A stretch of 64,000 nt of DNA from Nectonema munidae. Its lineage: Eukaryota > Nematomorpha > Nectonematoida > Nectonematidae. The position numbers were made by a program, and so were the translations under genes. The notes beneath the pieces were generated by a model that did no database searches, was not told where the DNA came from, and worked only from the letters and a program-made list of their open reading frames with translations. The stretch is taken from positions 248,001-312,000 of the forward strand of contig JAUIRK010001034.1 of NCBI GenBank assembly GCA_030549495.1. Direction: 5' to 3'. Position 1 is the stretch's first letter. The number at the start of each line of letters is the position of its first letter. Shown piece after piece: positions 43,141-52,741 of this stretch.

Positions 43141-44528
43141 TTTATTAAGAATTAATTTTCATTAAACTGACGTTTGCTATCACTTTCTGTTTTTCTTTTC
43201 TTCATGTTATTTTTCACTAAGGTTAATAAATTACCTAAAAAAAAGAAAAAAAACTTGTTTACTATTATATTATTTATTATTATTATTATTACTATGAGAT
43301 ATTTAAACGTTAAATTTAGTAATTAGAATGATAAGAGGAATACTTGTATATTTGTTCGATTTTTATAAAAAACTTATTTTAAAGCACCCAGATGAAGCCT
43401 AAAATTTAGAAAAATTAAAAAACAAAAAATTTAAATTTTATATTCTAATAGAGTTAGATATGCTAACTCCAAATATTTAATCTATTTGTACTGAATCAGT
43501 AATACAGTCAATATTCCATATTCGAAAAAATTTAAAGCCTAATATTGAAAAATGATGAAAAAATGAAATAATTATTAGATAAAAAATTATAACTTTATAA
43601 ACACTCATGATATATTAAAATAACAATAAAAAACTTCATTTTACTTACGAACACAAATATTGTTTTTTGATAAATGGAACAAGAAAATTTTAATCTTTTA
43701 TTTGAATATGATGTGCTTATAACGAAGGCGCTTATATCGAATATTGACTGTATTATTATATTTTTTTTACGAGCAGACCTTTTTTCTTTTATTATCTCAG
43801 GGGTATAATGCGCCACTTGTAATAGTGCAATGCGCCATAGGTTGGCCACCCCTAAATTATTTGGATAAAATGTTTCTTTTTGAGATAAATCAATTTTTGA
43901 CAGGTTTGATTGATTTTCATAAAAAAATGAATATCACTACTGAATTCAGCATACTTGAAAATGAGTATTTATGTGTAAAAAACTATATATAATTATTTAG
44001 ATTAAAATTTCTTTTTGACATCAGCTGTCATATATAAATCACTTTTTTTACAGGTTTGATTGATTTTCATAAATAATCAATATCATCACTGAATTCAGCA
44101 TGCTTGAAAATGGTTATATATGTATAATAAACTTTATATAATTATTTAGATAAAAAGTTTCTTTTTGTGATGGGCTGTCATATATAAATCAATGTTTTCA
44201 CAGGTTTGATTGATTTTCATAAAAAAAATGAATATTACCACTCAATTCAGCATGCTTGAAAATGGGTATATATGTGTAAAAAACTTTATATAATTACTTA
44301 GATAAAAGTTTCGTTTTGAGATGAGCTGTCATATAAAAATGATTGATTTTCATAAAAAATGAATATCCCCACTTGAAAATGGGTATATATGTGTAGAAAC
44401 CTTATATAATTATTTCAATAAAAAGTTCTTTTTGAGATTAGCTGTCAAATATAATTCAATTTTTATGACAGTTTTGAGTGATTTTCATAAAAATGGACAT
44501 CACCACTTAACTAAGCATAGTTGAAATA

Positions 44529-44720
44529 CAGTAGACTCCCTCTTAGCGACCAGCCCTCTAAAACCGTTAGATCGCTATTGCCACCATTTTCTTACAGTCC
44601 CAATGTTAGTCTATCTTTTAGCATATTCTTTGCTTCCTCTAACTAAAGCGACGAGCTCTCTTCAAGAATGAGAAAAGTTTATCTGGGGTTCCAATCCTAA
44701 TTTTTACTCCGGATAATGCG
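44529..44720. repeat. Tigger/pogo-type terminal repeat fragment
   Basis: TA followed by CAGTAGACTCCCTCTTAGCG, then CCGTTAGATCG and later CCGGATAATGCGATCA. This is the wording of pogo/Tigger terminal repeats (compare CAGTCAAACCTGTGTTAGCG at 47703). A matching right end could not be placed with confidence. Confidence 0.5.
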
Positions 44721-45316
44721 ATCATTTGTTCCTTTCACATCAAACTGCATTGTTTTGTAGATGCAAACATCATCATTATGAAGTATAAGCTTACAAACAT
44801 AATAATTCATTCAATGTAGCAGTGACAAAAAGATGACAGTATACAGGGCTTGATTTAAACGCACCAAACTTTGACTGTTCGTATCGCAACGCCTATAAAT
44901 CAACGAAAGTGTCCATTCGTTGTAGAAACGTTTGTGAGAGAAACACTGAACACGGAGAAAAACTGCACATTTTTTACTTACTCTATCATATCAGAATATC
45001 AGATCATAAAGCTTTGCCACTATTTCTTAGAGAATTTATTTTCCTCATCACTACTTCACTCGCGTTGTATTTATTGTTGCACTCCACTACTACCCCATGT
45101 CTTCTATCGCTTGCATTTTTTATTGCAAATGCGTAGTAGTATATCATTCATTCATCACATCACTTTTACAATTAGTAGTATATTTTAAAACACTCCAAAG
45201 AAAATAATGCATTTAGTAGAAGAATGAAGTATTCAGCTTTTAAAGATGTTTACAATGTTTTAATTAGTATTAAACTAAATTTATGCTAAACTGTTTAATA
45301 ATTTTGCTTAAACTAC

Positions 45317-46059
45317 CAGGCCTGTAGACAGAGAGGGCAAGGGGGGAGGGATTTAACCTAACTAAGATAGAAAGCCCCCCTTATATATTTCTTCTTCAAC
45401 TTTGTTTTCATAGCATAGGATTTTTACCTTTATTTTATGATCCTGTCTAATGCGACATCTGACTGTATTTAAGGTTTTACCCAATATTATTTACCTTTTA
45501 TTCACGTCTTTTTTAATTAAAAAACTATTTTTTTGTCACAGTTTTGTAATGGCTACAAGCGGTTTCTTAAATTTCATATATTAAAAGTATTTTTATATTT
45601 AAACAAAAATTGAAAAAAATTTTTCTCAGTTTTCTTCTTGCTTTATGTTTAAATCAACAATTGATTGTTGATTCTCTTCCTGCCAAAAAGTTTCGAGAAG
45701 AACATCAAGAAGTATGTTGTGAAAATGATGTTGAAGATAATAGTATCACTGATTTGAATAAAGACAGTAGATCCTGTCCAATTATAAATTTTCCAAAAAA
45801 TTTGGATTCACGTTCATTTCAGAAAAACTGGTAGAATTTCTTGGCTTGAATACTCAGTCATGAAAGACGCTGCTTTTTGCTTTCCCTGTAGACTTTTTGC
45901 CAAAATTAATCAAAGAGACACAGCTTTCACTTTGAATGGCTTTTCTAACTGGAAAAAAGCAAATGAACGAAACAAAGGATTTCTCTAAAATGATTTCTTT
46001 TTAGCCCCCCCAAAAATTTTTCTTGCCCTCCCAATTGAAAAGTCCTAGCTACGGGCCTG
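45317..46059 (+). mobile_element. Internally deleted TTF-hAT element (743 bp) with target-site duplication
   Basis: The ends are CAGGCCTGTAGACAG (45317) and, inverted, CAGGCCCGTAGCTAGG (ending 46059). The flanking 8-mers are TAAACTAC (45309-45316) and TAATCTAC (46060-46067), 7 of 8 identical. It contains only the TTF zinc-finger start of a transposase. Confidence 0.85.
45610..45990 (+). pseudogene. hAT transposase TTF zinc-finger fragment
   Basis: Encodes SCPIINFPKN and RSFQKNW, then after a frameshift FLGLNTQS/LEYSVMKDAAFCFPCRLF and FTLNGFSNWKKANERNKGF. This is the TTF-type finger (WLEYSxxKDAAFCFPCxLF, GFxNWKxA). The catalytic domain is absent, so the fragment cannot transpose. Confidence 0.82.
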
Positions 46060-46076
46060 TAATCTACATGGGGCAA

Positions 46077-46392
46077 TCAAAGAATCAACAAATAAATTTA
46101 AAATATTTATTTTCAGAAAAAACTGGAGAACCATTTCTTCTAGCTTCTACTTCAAGAAATATGTTCTTGTTGGTTCATATTTTTATAAGTTTTGATGTGA
46201 AGGGTGACCCAGATCCAAATGATAAGATACCTGCAATTAGATATTTGCACAATACGTTTTTTTTCTGGAGCAAATATAGTTAAAAGATTGATAACGGATA
46301 GTTATTTACCTGAAGGATGTGGAATATTTTCTGATAGGTTTTTCACATCTCATGAGTTGTGTCAATGGGCTATTTCAAAAAATTATTACTGA
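46077..46392 (+). pseudogene. piggyBac transposase fragments, internally deleted
   Basis: The first block, TGEPFLLASTSRNMFLLVHI, then SFDVKGDPDPNDKIPAIRYL, resembles the MSRNRFxxILRxLxFDD and DKxAPIR region. The second, ANIVKRLITDSYLPEGCGIF, then SDRFFTSHELCQW, resembles the second catalytic Asp block (DxFFTSxxL). The segment between is missing. The TTF-hAT at 45317-46059 inserted directly upstream. Confidence 0.65.
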
Positions 46393-47055
46393 TTTTCATG
46401 AAAGTTTAGAAAATAATGTAAATTTTTTTTAGGAAATACAAATAATTTATTGTTATAGCTTTTAATATTTATTATCTTTATTGAAAAACATACCATTTAG
46501 TCTATAAACATTTGATAATGAAAATTTATATTGAAAAATCTTAATTAACGCCATATACTAATTCAACACGAAGTATAAAAACAACTAAAATTCAAAAATA
46601 ACACATCTGATGGTATTTTTATTTTCAAATAATTGAGATGAAACCAAGAAAAAAATTTACATGTTGTTTTTTGATGGGGTCAGATATATTTTTCTACACG
46701 AATTTCATCATTAAAAAAAAGCGTGGAGTAAAAAGCCCCGTTTGGTCTTGCGAGGGTTACGTACATAAATTAAAATTTAGGTGTAAAATAAGCTTTTCTA
46801 ACTAAGTTTACATTTTATTGAATAAAAACATTATAATTAACTTTTTTAAATAGTAAATCTATTAAATTCAGAACTTACTACTTCTTTTGATTTTCAACTT
46901 AACAGAATATTATGATCAAAATTAAAAACTTTTTTATAAAACGACTCAATGTGACACTTATTCATTGTAAAAATAGTACAATGATGTCTATAAAACTTTT
47001 ATAAAAATTAAGTTAAAATATCAACAAGAATCAGTATTGAGATCATATGAAGAAC
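46393..47055. other. No recognisable gene
   Basis: AT-rich DNA, no domain recognised. Confidence 0.5.
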
Positions 47056-47081
47056 CAGTGGGGGATCCAGAAATCTTTTGT

Positions 47082-47113
<32 letters not shown>

Positions 47114-47410
47114 ATACTAATAGTATCAAAATATTTTACACATTTTATTAGGGAAGAAATTTGAAAACGTATGTAAAATAAATGATTAAAATTATATTAC
47201 AAAGTCTTTTCTTTTTGCTTTGAAAATCGATCAATGACTTCATCAATTTTGATTTCTATTTTAGGGTGGAGGTACATGAGAGCAAGTCCTGTTAGTCTCT
47301 CATCGCTCATACGATTACGTAAATAGTTCTTTAAAATAAGTAATTTTCTAACTAAAATACGTCTTTTGTCTGAAAAAAGTATAAATATTATAGTAATGAT
47401 CAAAAACAAT
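47056..47410 (-). pseudogene. TTF-hAT end with C-terminal hATC fragment
   Basis: The left terminus CAGTGGGGGATCCAGAAATC (47056) has the TIR type of the MITE at 16649. A run of 31 G follows (47082-47112). The minus strand 47370-47200 encodes LLILKNYLRNRMSDERLTGL, then ALMYLHPKIE. This is the LKxYLRxxMSxERLxGLAxLxI block that ends TTF-type hAT transposases. The remainder of the element is missing or beyond the Tigger end at 47703. Confidence 0.75.
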
Positions 47411-47702
47411 ATTTTTGAATAAAAAGCGAAAAAAAAAATGAAAAAGTTTTTAATGTTTAAAGTTGTTATAAACTAAAACTTTTCATATGTAAGCTACATT
47501 TAACAGCTTAAATTTAGCAATAAATTTAACAATTCTGGGGTGGTTATTCTTCAGAAGAGAAAATTTTAGAGTGGCGATTCTTCAGTTGAGTTTTATATTT
47601 ATTTAAACTTTGAAATGGGTATTGTATAATTAAATTCGAGCGTATAATAAACAAAGTGTTTTAATCGGATTACACTGATACTGATTTCCTGAATACATAC
47701 TA

Positions 47703-49822
47703 CAGTCAAACCTGTGTTAGCGGCCACCTTCCTATAACGGTCACCTGCGGATAATGGGCAAAATAATTTCCCCCGCAAGAAAAAATAGTGCTATATACCT
47801 TGTCTATAGCGGTCACCTGTTCAACGTGGCCAGCGGCCACTTGTATTGCATCCAAAAACAGTTTTTTGACTCCGTAAAGGGGCCACCGATATTAAAATTT
47901 GTCGTCCACAACGAGAAGCAGGGAATCCAACGAGAAGCAATTCTGCTCCAGAATTGCAAGCAGCAAGACCATGCAGCTGCGTCACGACTCATCGGGTGCT
48001 ATAGCGCATTTTCAAATCCCCTAATTAAGTTTGGAATTAATCAAAAAAGTTTCAAAGCTCTGCTAAGAGGAGGTCAGAATTCGATGTCATTCTTTTAGCT
48101 TCAAGCTTGGATATTGTCCGTGTGCAAACATTTTCACAACATGCATTGCTTGCAGCTTACGCATTGTTTTACACTTATTAAATTTGATTGATTACTTATG
48201 TATTGACTTATGAATCACGTATCAATCGATATTGAATAAACCTGTCAAAACTAGTCTTGTTAGCTCACTTGTAAGAGCTGTCAAAAGAAAGTCATGAAGC
48301 ATGCGTAAATTTATTTCATTCTCAATCAGCATCTCTTTCGTCTTAAAAACTTCGCTAGTACATCAATCGTATTGATTGCATTTTCTTTAACACATCCCAT
48401 CTCATTCATTTTCATTGGGTGAGTTTGCCATGGTCTTTTTCCTTGGAGAAAAAGATTGAGGTCATTAAAATGCATGATCAGTACAAGATGAGTGCCCGCT
48501 CCATCGCCGAGAGACTTAGTTTCCAATGTCATCGTTGTGGTCGAACACAGGTTCTCAACATTATCAAGCGCAAAGCTGAGTGGTTAGAAGAAATGGTAGA
48601 GTAACGTGCCTCTCGATCGGAAGAGGAAAATAAGGAAGGCCGCCAACTATGAACTAAACATCGTACTTTACGAGTGGTTTAAGGACACAACAGCACGTGT
48701 GCTGCCAGTTAGTGGACCGCTTTTGCAAGAGAAGGCTCAAGCACTCACCGTTGAACTTGACCTGAAGAACTTCAAAGCTTCCAACGGATGGTTAGAGGCA
48801 TTTCGGCGACGTCACAATATTGTTTTTGGCAAGATGAATGGAGAGAGTGGTGGAGTGGACAATGCTGTTATCACTGAGTGGATATCAAAATTACCAGAAC
48901 TTTGCTCAAGCTACGAACTCTGCAATATTTACAACATGGATGAGACGAGTCTCTTCTTTAAAGCGTCAGTTGACTCAATGCTTCATCTGAAAGGTGCCGA
49001 ATGCTCGGGAAGAAAAAGGTCAAAAAAGCGCATCACTGTCATGTTATGCGCTAAAGCCGCTGGAGACTAAGAACAGTTTATGGTTATTGGCAAGTCAATC
49101 AAGCCACGTTGCTTTGGACAAATCAATATTTTGGACTATCACACCAACAAGCGGGCATGGATGACAAGTAATCTCTTCGAAGTATACATGTGTAAGCTGG
49201 ATGCTAAGATGGGTCCACAAAAAAGAAACATTCTCATGATCCTGGACAATGCTCCGTGCCATCCTCAACTTTATCTAAAGAACAAGCAACTTTTTTTGCC
49301 TCCCAACACCACTTCCGTCACTCAGCCCATGGACAAGGGCATCATTCAAGCGACCAAACTAAAGTTCAGGAAACGTCAGCTGAAGCATATTATTAGCCAG
49401 ATGGAGCAAGATCCTGCCATGACCGCACAAGATCTCATGAAGAAGTCCGACGTCTTGCATGCCATTTAGAGGATTAGTAGATCATGGTCGAATGTAGATC
49501 CTAACACTATCCGGAAATGCTTCAGCAAATGTGGCATCGGATCTAAAGACTCTAAGATAGAACATGCTGAAGAAAATGTCGATGAGCTCGAAACTGTCTG
49601 CAGAGAGCGTCTTCAAGTAGCATTTCCAGAACTTGTTGAGGTTGATGCCTGTCTGGCCACGACGAACAATGAGCCAGTTCTGACCTTGGAGGACATCGTT
49701 AGCCAAGATATAGTCAAAGAAAGCGACGATGAAGTTGAGGAGTCTCACCCATCTGCGAAATCATCTATCTGTAATTTTTCAGAGGCCAGCAAATGCATAG
49801 ATCTTCGCACTTTTGCTATTAA
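47703..49822 (+). mobile_element. Tigger/pogo element, right end lost
   Basis: Starts after TA with CAGTCAAACCTGTGTTAGCG and an inner repeat-like segment (CTATAACGGTCACCTGCGGA, then CTATAGCGGTCACCTGTTCA). The transposase lies at 48419-49822. The right terminal repeat is not found. Sequence changes at TTAACCCTATTAG (49819) into composite-repeat copy 2, so that repeat probably truncated or inserted into the Tigger. Confidence 0.8.
48419..49822 (+). pseudogene. Tigger (pogo, DDE_1) transposase, nearly intact
   Basis: Order of domains: CENP-B N-terminal HTH (LEKKIEVIKMHDQYKMSARS, 48440), CENP-B-type HTH (LYEWFKDTTAR, KAQALTVELDL, ASNGWLEAFRRRHNI, 48670-48820), then the DDE_1 core. The core has NMDETSLFFK (48936), MLCAKAAGD, PRCFGQ, ILDNAPCHP (49240) and TTSVTQPMDKGII (49310), so all three catalytic Asp residues are present. 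The C-terminus (SRSWSNVDPNTIRKCFSKCG and an acidic tail) continues to about 49820. Only a frameshift near 48600 and in-frame stops at 49068 (TAA) and 49467 (TAG) break it, so it is comparatively young. Confidence 0.92.
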
Positions 49823-52740
49823 CCCTATTAGTGCTGGGGGGCGTAAAACGCCCCTCCTTCACTAAAAAATTAATTGTAGAAAATTGGCTGAATCATATCC
49901 CTTTAAATTTTGTGACTTTTCCTAAAATCGCTAGCTGCATCTTTTGAAACCATTTTCATAGTAGTTGAAAGGCCCCTTCATGTCCAAAACTGTCAATCAA
50001 AATCAAAAATTAAAATTTTTCAACAAAATTTTGAACTTAGGATCTATATTATATAATACCTTGAAAATTTATAATTATGTACAGTTTGGAACGTATAACA
50101 CTTTATATATTTAATTTTTTCAATAATCATGGCTACTTTTTAGAAAATGTCAATCAAAATTTTGATTGATCAAAAATATATCTAATAAAATATACCTTCA
50201 AATTTTACATAAAATATATGTTTTTATACTAAATCGGTCATGTTGTTTTCATTTCTGGACTGATTTTTTACATTTAGGATTTGAAAATACCTATAAGTGT
50301 TAATCAAATTTGCGGTTTACTTCTGAAAATTGTCTCCATAAACATTCCTTCAAATTTTACATAAAATATATGTGTTATACTAAATCGGCCATTCTGGTTT
50401 CATTTCTGGACTAATTTTTTACGTTTAGAATGTGAAAATACCTATAAGTGTTAATCAAATTTGCGGTTTACTTCTAAAAATTATCTCCGAAAACTTTCAT
50501 TCAAATTTTACAATGAAATATATGTGTTATACTAAATCGGCCATACTGGTTTCATTTCTGGACTCATATTTTACTTTTAGGATGTGAAAATACCTATAAG
50601 TCTTAATCAAATTTGCGGTTTACTTCTATCCAAAAACATTCATTCAAATTTTACAATGAAATATATGTTTTTATACCAAATCAACCATGCTGTTTTCATT
50701 TCTGAAATCATTTTTCACATTTAGAGGTTTTAAATTATCTGTCAATGTCAATCAAATTTGCGGTTTACTTCTAAAAGCTATCTCCAAAAATATTCTGACA
50801 ATTTTACATGAAATATATGTTTTTATACCAAATCAATCATGCTCTCATTTTTACATTTAGGATGTGAAAATAAACTATAAGTGTTAATCAAATGTGCGGT
50901 TTACTTGTAAAAATTGTCTTCAAAAACATTCATTCAAATTTTTTTCATTCAAATTTTATAATTAAATATATGTTTTTATACCAAATCAACCATGCTAGTT
51001 TCATTTATGGCCTCAATTTTTACAGTTTGAATTTAAAAATATCTATAAGTATCAATCAAATTTGCGTTTAGTTCTAAAATTTGTTTCCAAAAATATTAAT
51101 TCAAATTTTACATGAAATATATGTTTTTATAGCAAATAGATCATAATGATTTCATTTCTGAACACAGTTTTCGCATTTAGAGGTTTACTGCTAGTGCCAA
51201 TCTAATTTGCGGTTTATGTCTGAAACTATATCCCAAAATATTCCCTCTAATTTTACATGAAATATATGTTTTTATAGTAATTCGACCATGATAATTTTTA
51301 TTTCTGAAATTATTTTTTGCATTTAGAGGTTTTAAATGTCTGAAAGTGTCTATCAAATATTCGATTTACGTCTAATGTCTACAAATATATTTTTGAAATT
51401 TAAATAAAATATCTGTTTTTATGCCAAATGGAAGATGCTGGTTTCATTTTTGGACTCAGGTTTGGCATTTATGGTTTTAAAATATCTGAAAGTTTCAATC
51501 AGATTTTCGGTTTACTTCTAGATACTGTCTTCAATAATATTTTCAAAAAAATAAAATATTTGTTTTATACCAAATCGACTATGCTTATTTTATTTCTGTA
51601 CTGGATTTTGGATAATACGGTTAAAAAATATCTCTAAGTGGCAATTGAATTAGTAATGTATGCCTGAAAATCAGTTCTGTAAAAATTTTCAAAAAATAGC
51701 TGCATATTAGGTATATAGTAAAAATATACTTTTTTTTTGTATATTTTGGCTTATAATACTTTCTACAATCATCTTGAGTATGAAATATTTATTTAAAAAA
51801 AAACAAAACGTATTATAAAATCTGAAAATTTAGAATAGGTCAGATTTATCAAAAATGGCACAGATGCCAATATGTGAGAATTTAGTCACTATCAAGATAT
51901 TTTTAATTTAAATTGAATTTGTCCATTTTTTTTCCTTTTTCGTCAAAGAGATAATTTTTTAGATGAAGAACGTGGACAACTTTTTGTAATTGAACAATGA
52001 ACATCAATCAGGAATGATTTATCAGAAAAAAATGAGATTGGTTGACAAATATTCAGGCCTGATAATAAAATATACGATACTGATAAAAAAAAGTCTAAGA
52101 TCATCAAGAAGATTCTTTAATCGGAATGCTTTGAGAGAGGAAAAAAGTAATTTTATCATTATAAAAAATTTTTCGAACACACATTGAAGAATATAAATTT
52201 CTAATGAAAAAAGAGCTACCAAGAAAGGATCATCATGGAATGAATAGCAAAATTACAAACTGTAAATTATAATACTTAGAGACTACGAGCCGATAACGAA
52301 TTTGTAGCCAAAAAGATGAAGGTCCTATCGAGTTACATAAGTTACTGTAGAATGAAATATTTTGAGTGAATTAAACACCTAAAGTTGGTTTATTAAAAAA
52401 TTAAGAAAATAATTGCCAGAGAAATACTGCAAGTAGAAGTTATTTTTATGTTTATATATTTGACATTGATTTACAGGTTTAATCGATTTTTTGACAGGTT
52501 TTATTGATTTAATAAAAAATGAACATCACCATTAAATTCTACATACTTGAAATGTATAAAAAACTTTTTATAAGAATAAAAATTTTAATTTTGACATGGG
52601 CTGTCATATTTAAATTATTTTGTCAGGTTTGACTAATTTTTATAAAAAAAAGCAATATAACCAGTAAACACAGCCCACTTGAAAATGGGTATATGTGTGC
52701 AAAATGCTATATACACGGTAAACTTCATCATCTCCCTATA
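49819..52740 (+). repeat. Composite repeat copy 2: TTAA start, A-array, spacer, B-array
   Basis: TTAACCCTATTAG with a GGGGCGTAAAACGCCCC hairpin is followed by about ten A units of 142-154 bp (50210-51680). The AGAATAGGTCAGATTTATC spacer is at 51835, then about 480 bp without a match in copy 1 (52010-52480), and two B units (52480-52725). It is in the same orientation as copy 1, about 10.4 kb away. Confidence 0.8.
50210..51680 (+). repeat. ~150-bp tandem array (A type), ~10 units
   Basis: Unit starts, marked by AAATATATGTTTTTATAC, fall near 50213, 50363, 50517, 50659, 50812, 50964, 51115, 51260, 51406 and 51560, a spacing of 142-154 bp. Each unit contains TTTCATTTCTGGACTCA, TTTACATTTAGG and AAATTTGCGGTTTACTTCT. 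No coding potential is seen. Confidence 0.85.
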
Positions 52741-52741
52741 C

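Larger units (their letters stand above)
41726..43854 (-). mobile_element. hAT element (2129 bp) with perfect 8-bp target-site duplication
   Basis: The ends are CACGGGTGGCGAACCT at 41726 and, inverted, TAGGGGTGGCCAACCT ending at 43854. The flanking duplication AATTATTT (41718-41725 and 43855-43862) is identical on both sides. Low-complexity T runs at 42950-43100 occupy the place of the transposase N-terminus. The element sits exactly at the join of the spacer and B-array of composite-repeat copy 1. Confidence 0.92.
39417..44525 (+). repeat. Composite repeat copy 1: TTAA start, ~150-bp A-array, ~150-bp B-array
   Basis: It starts TTAACCTTATTTAG with a GTAAAACG hairpin-like segment, then about 200 bp of unique sequence. 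An array of about six ~145-bp units follows (39700-40500; unit marker ATATATGTTTTTATACC and GGTTTACTTCTGAAAAC). A conserved spacer (CTGAAAATTTAGAATAGGTC, 41560) comes next, then a second array of about five units (43880-44520; marker ACAGGTTTGATTGATTTTCA and CTTGAAAATGGGTATATATG). The hAT at 41726-43854 is inserted between spacer and B-array. Copy 2 at 49819-52740 has the same order. Confidence 0.8.

Noticed and set aside
44529-45465. A Tigger MITE running from CAGTAGACTCC to GACTGTA
   Set aside because: The supposed right end lies within the hAT element at 45317-46059, which has its own target-site duplication, so the pair is probably coincidental.
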